Origin: Simkania negevensis
GTDB taxonomy: Bacteria > Chlamydiota > Chlamydiia > Chlamydiales > JAFITR01
DNA length: 8,758 nt
Direction of reading: 5' to 3'
Assembly (NCBI GenBank): GCA_017116025.1
Contig: JAFITR010000057.1
Location: 1-8,758 of the forward strand
Below the pieces are notes generated by a model that was not told the origin of the DNA, made no database searches, and saw only the letters and a program-made list of their open reading frames with translations. Position 1 is the first letter of the stretch. Every line of letters starts with the position of its first letter. Both the position numbers and the translations under genes were made by a program. Shown piece after piece: positions 5,991-8,758 of this stretch.

Positions 5991-8708
5991 ATGAATATAA
6001 ACGCAAAGAGAATAGGAAAGGTAGCGGAAATTGCTGTGATTGGTTTGCTTGATTCTTCGTTTTTTGCCGATATAGACTATATTTTTTGCCTTGATGGGGG
6101 GGGCTCCAAAACCCATCTGCAGGTGTTGAATGTTGCCGGCCACCTTCTCCCCATTGGACCTGTCGTTGAGAGACAACAGTTTTTGCGGGGCAGGGGCTGC
6201 AACGTCATGACCCTTTCCTTCAACAACGCTGCTTCTATTATCACAGAGTTGGTTGAAAAATCAGGTGTTGCTGTTGAACGTGCTGCTGTTGTCGGAGGGT
6301 TTGCAGGAGCGGGTTCGGCAGAAAAGAAAGAGGCTTTGCATAGACTCTTCTGCACGATAGGGTTTGCCAAAAACAAGATCGTTGCTACCTCAGACTCTGA
6401 CCTGCTCGTTTCCATTATTGAAAATGAAGGGGTTTTGCTCATTAGTGGCACGGGGTCAATCTGTATAGGAAAGAAGAATGGCAACATTGTACGTTTTGGA
6501 GGGCTGGGTCCTCTGGTTGGCGACGAGGGTAGTGCATTCTACATGGGTAGGCAAGCGGTGCGTGCAGCAGCGCTAGCACAACAAGGTGAGAGAACAGCCT
6601 TGACTAAAGAGATCACTGCCTTGTGGGGCAGAAAAAAGCTGAATAAGATGGCAAAGGCATCCCTTTTTGCCTCTGAAGAGATTGCTAACATTGCCTCTTT
6701 GGTTCCTATCCTCTTCCGTTGTGCGCGTCTGGGTGATGGTATTTCTCAGGCGATTGTCAAAGAGAATGCTCATCACCTTGCTGCTCTCGTTGCTTCTGTA
6801 CAAAATGAGCTGCACACCACTTCCGCAACCCTATATCTCCATGGAGGTGTGTTTCAGGACGAGTATGCCGACAGCTTTGTCGAACAAATCAAAGCAGCCC
6901 CTTCTTTTATCGCGGCTTTTGCCGATGCAGAACCATTGATCATTAACATCGCCGGACAGTTTCCTACAACTTCTGCTGTACAAGACAAACTGTTGGCGTG
7001 CCGCTATCCTTCTTTGCAACGTCTCCTTACCCTACCCGTTCCATCGAGCTCTTTTAAAAAACGTTACGAAAACATTGCATGCTGTCAGGAACTGACGACA
7101 GAAGAGCGTCACCCACTGACGATGGAGATCGATAAAGTGTTGCGAAAAGATATCGTTGCAGGATTGAACATCCTCCATAGTGTCGACACGGAGGCAGCAA
7201 AAAAGCTGTTAGATCAAGGACAACAAAGCCTCGCTTTTCTTTTGGAAGAAGTAGTAAAGACTTTCGAACAGGGAGGTAGGGTCTTCCTCGTCGGTGCAGG
7301 ATCGAGCGGAAGAGTGGCTCAGATCCTTGTTGCAAAATGGAGAGAGTACTGCAGAGGAGAGATTGGCGAGCGTATCATTGCCCTTATGGCAGGAGGGCCA
7401 AAGGCGTTTGTCAGAGCAGAAGAGGGGCAAGAGGACTCCTTCGATGCCGGCTATCAAATAGCACAAAAGCAGACCCCTTGTTGCAATGACCTCTTTCTCC
7501 TCATCTCTGCCAGTGGCGTAGCGCGATACAATTTCGGCGCCGCTACCGCAGCAGAAGAAGCTGGCGCGCGTGTTCTACTTCTTTGCAATACAACACAAAG
7601 GCTTGCTGCTGCCGATATCTTGTGTCAAAAAACAAACGCTTCTATTGTCGTGATCGATGTCGGACCACAAGCGATCACAGGATCGACCCGCCTACAAGCA
7701 GCGAACGCCTCCCTCCTTGCTTTAGGTAGTGTCTTCTACTGTGTTATGCAAAAACTGCAACACCAGATCGACACACCCCCTTCTCAACTGATTCAACAAT
7801 ATCAACACGCTCTACAACGTTTGCCTGCCCATTTCGATGCCATCGCTACACTCATACGTATAGTCTGTAACGTCCTCGCTGCCGATCATGGACGAGGGTG
7901 TGTCACCTACCTAGGCACCAAAAGCGTCCTTAGAGAGATCATGACCGACACGACAGAGCTGCCACCCACCTTCTCCTTGCAACCACCACGTGTGGCAAGA
8001 GAAAAGGGAAAGGGGAGAGCGGAGTTCCGGGCATACCTTCTTGGCAGCAAGACCAACAGCAAGGCGTGGGAGCAACTTCTCGGACGACCTCTTATTGATC
8101 AAGAGAAGGAAGAAGTACAGGAGCTGATGGTTGCACAATGCGATAAAAGATGGGACTCGTTTATCTCCAGAGCTAAAGGTGTGGGAAATGCCGTTATTGT
8201 TGTCACTCATGAGTTAGATCTTCCACACTATAGAAAAGAACTGGTACAACAGGCCGCTCTTCTCAAAAAAGAAGGGGCAAATGTGAGCATCCTTTTTCTG
8301 CACACTCAACCCCTCGATGCAGAAAGCAATGAGCTACTTGGACTATTCGAACATGCTATCCCTATTCAATTGCCCAATGAAAAAGATCCTATGCAGCTGA
8401 TCTCTACACTCCTCCTTAAACATCTTCTTAATCACGTTTCTAATGCTGCGATGGCACTCATGGGTAAGCTGTGGGGAAATATTATGATCGACCTCGCTCC
8501 GTCAAACAAAAAGCTCCTCGATAGAGCCTTGCGTATCATTAAAGAAAAGGTGCGTGCTGAAGATCCGCGCTTCCCTATCCCTGATGACTACACTCTAAGG
8601 CAGTTGATCGTACGTTCATACCACTACAAAAGCTTGATGGAAAAACATCGTCGTAAACCAACACCCTCATCCATACAGATCGCACTCTCCATCCTAAAAG
8701 GACCATGA
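5991..8708 (+). CDS. Fusion of a BadF/NAGK-type amino-sugar kinase with a MurQ/GKRP-like tandem-SIS protein
   Basis: This 905-residue cytosolic protein has two parts. Residues of about 30-345 are an ASKHA-fold kinase of the BadF/BadG/BcrA/BcrD and N-acetylglucosamine kinase family: DGGGSKT (35-41, phosphate 1), TSDSD (133-137, Asp135 the candidate base), SGTGS (152-156, phosphate 2), GGLGPLVGDEGSAF (170-183) and GGVF (285-288, adenosine). From about 366 it matches MurNAc-6-phosphate etherase and glucokinase regulatory protein: TTEERHPLTMEID (369-381), SIS1 with GAGSSGR (435-441), EGQED (478-482), SASG and TGSTRL (563-568), then SIS2 with YLGTKS and DTTELPPTF (653-661), and the GKLWGNIMIDLAPSN element (825-839). 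MurQ alone is about 300 residues with one SIS domain; two SIS domains are the GKRP layout. SIS1 has Lys449 where MurQ has a catalytic Glu, while Glu656 of SIS2 occupies that position. Likely roles are MurNAc/GlcNAc phosphorylation plus lactyl-ether cleavage, or sugar-phosphate sensing. The ATG at 5991 has a weak ribosome site and leaves about 34 residues before DGGGSKT; GTG at 6036 is an alternative start. Confidence 0.9.
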   Translation: MNINAKRIGKVAEIAVIGLLDSSFFADIDYIFCLDGGGSKTHLQVLNVAGHLLPIGPVVERQQFLRGRGCNVMTLSFNNAASIITELVEKSGVAVERAAVVGGFAGAGSAEKKEALHRLFCTIGFAKNKIVATSDSDLLVSIIENEGVLLISGTGSICIGKKNGNIVRFGGLGPLVGDEGSAFYMGRQAVRAAALAQQGERTALTKEITALWGRKKLNKMAKASLFASEEIANIASLVPILFRCARLGDGISQAIVKENAHHLAALVASVQNELHTTSATLYLHGGVFQDEYADSFVEQIKAAPSFIAAFADAEPLIINIAGQFPTTSAVQDKLLACRYPSLQRLLTLPVPSSSFKKRYENIACCQELTTEERHPLTMEIDKVLRKDIVAGLNILHSVDTEAAKKLLDQGQQSLAFLLEEVVKTFEQGGRVFLVGAGSSGRVAQILVAKWREYCRGEIGERIIALMAGGPKAFVRAEEGQEDSFDAGYQIAQKQTPCCNDLFLLISASGVARYNFGAATAAEEAGARVLLLCNTTQRLAAADILCQKTNASIVVIDVGPQAITGSTRLQAANASLLALGSVFYCVMQKLQHQIDTPPSQLIQQYQHALQRLPAHFDAIATLIRIVCNVLAADHGRGCVTYLGTKSVLREIMTDTTELPPTFSLQPPRVAREKGKGRAEFRAYLLGSKTNSKAWEQLLGRPLIDQEKEEVQELMVAQCDKRWDSFISRAKGVGNAVIVVTHELDLPHYRKELVQQAALLKKEGANVSILFLHTQPLDAESNELLGLFEHAIPIQLPNEKDPMQLISTLLLKHLLNHVSNAAMALMGKLWGNIMIDLAPSNKKLLDRALRIIKEKVRAEDPRFPIPDDYTLRQLIVRSYHYKSLMEKHRRKPTPSSIQIALSILKGP
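6014..6038 (+). promoter_or_regulatory. Alternative ribosome-binding region and GTG start for the kinase fusion
   Basis: AGGAAAGG (6014-6021) and CGGAA (6026-6030) precede an in-frame GTG at 6036. Starting here would give 890 residues, with about 20 before the DGGGSKT phosphate loop, closer to the family norm of a few residues. The ATG at 5991 has only an AGG at 5978-5980. I kept the ATG because it is the canonical codon, but the start is not settled. Confidence 0.3.
6096..6103 (+). repeat. Eight-G homopolymer in the kinase phosphate-1 motif
   Basis: A run of eight G follows GAT and encodes the three glycines of DGGGSKT. The frame is intact, since the motif reads through correctly. Slippage of one base would abolish both kinase and SIS parts, because translation would stop or change frame near codon 36. 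Confidence 0.85.
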
Positions 8709-8758
8709 TTAACCTGAATAACAAAGTGACGCAAAAGGGACAACAGGGACAACAGGGA
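8705..8758 (+). CDS. Possible partial reading frame overlapping the fusion stop (ATGA), running off the end
   Basis: An ATG at 8705 overlaps the TGA of the fusion by four bases and stays open to the end of the window. It reads MINLNNKVTQKGQQGQQG and then continues. AAAAGGA lies just upstream but too close for an ideal ribosome site. The ATGA overlap is typical of translationally coupled operon genes. However, the GQQ codons come entirely from a 9-bp DNA repeat, so this may be a non-coding repeat that happens to be open. Only 18 codons are visible. Confidence 0.2.
   Translation, partial: MINLNNKVTQKGQQGQQG
8737..8758 (+). repeat. 9-bp tandem repeat GGGACAACA at the window end
   Basis: Two complete units (8737-8745 and 8746-8754) and GGGA of a third are visible, preceded by CAAAA. 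The array continues beyond the window. It lies directly behind the last gene of the putative operon. A one-mismatch copy in inverted orientation lies at the other edge of the window (15-23). Confidence 0.75.

Noticed and set aside
6077..6487. 136-codon open frame antisense to the kinase domain
   Set aside because: It lies opposite conserved kinase motifs and has no recognisable motif of its own.
7086..8708. Simple MurQ annotation for the C-terminal part of the fusion
   Set aside because: The region is about 540 residues with two SIS-like halves, and SIS1 lacks the SECPPT glutamate, so plain MurQ would mislead about architecture and activity.

Overview
The window holds four substantial genes: one large unknown gene on the minus strand, and a divergent, tightly packed three-gene plus-strand unit. 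It is clearly bacterial: Shine-Dalgarno-like sites, short gaps between genes, no introns. Taxonomy cannot be fixed from the sequence alone. The cytosolic amino-sugar enzymes, a sodium:solute symporter and a very large, mostly helical protein with hydrophobic patches but no signal peptide would suit an environmental Chlamydiota or another PVC-group bacterium. That is a low-confidence guess.

Layout. Positions 38-3052 (minus) encode a protein of about 1004 residues that I do not recognise; by eye it contains a diverged internal duplication of a hydrophobic module. A divergent intergenic region of about 190 nt (3053-3241) holds a candidate promoter and a perfect inverted repeat. Then come, on the plus strand, an SLC5-type sodium:solute symporter (3242-4885), a PIG-L/LmbE-type metal-dependent deacetylase only 10 nt downstream (4896-5906), and, after 84 nt, a 905-residue fusion (5991-8708). 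The fusion joins an N-terminal BadF/NAGK-type amino-sugar kinase to a tandem-SIS module resembling MurNAc-6-phosphate etherase (MurQ) and the animal glucokinase regulatory protein (GKRP). The last 50 nt hold a 9-bp tandem repeat that may be the start of another, ATGA-overlapping reading frame.

The three plus-strand genes read as a compact amino-sugar scavenging cassette. The symporter would import a sugar such as MurNAc or GlcNAc, the kinase domain would phosphorylate it, the MurQ/GKRP part would remove the lactyl ether (or sense sugar phosphates), and the PIG-L protein would N-deacetylate the product in place of NagA. The most interesting point is in the fusion. The two glutamates that sit together in one MurQ chain are divided between the two SIS halves: SIS1 keeps the EGxED glutamate but has Lys where MurQ has the SECPPT glutamate, while SIS2 keeps that one (TELPPT) and lacks EGxED. 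This suggests one composite active or ligand site per polypeptide, as in GKRP. All homology statements are by-eye motif recognition; no search was run.
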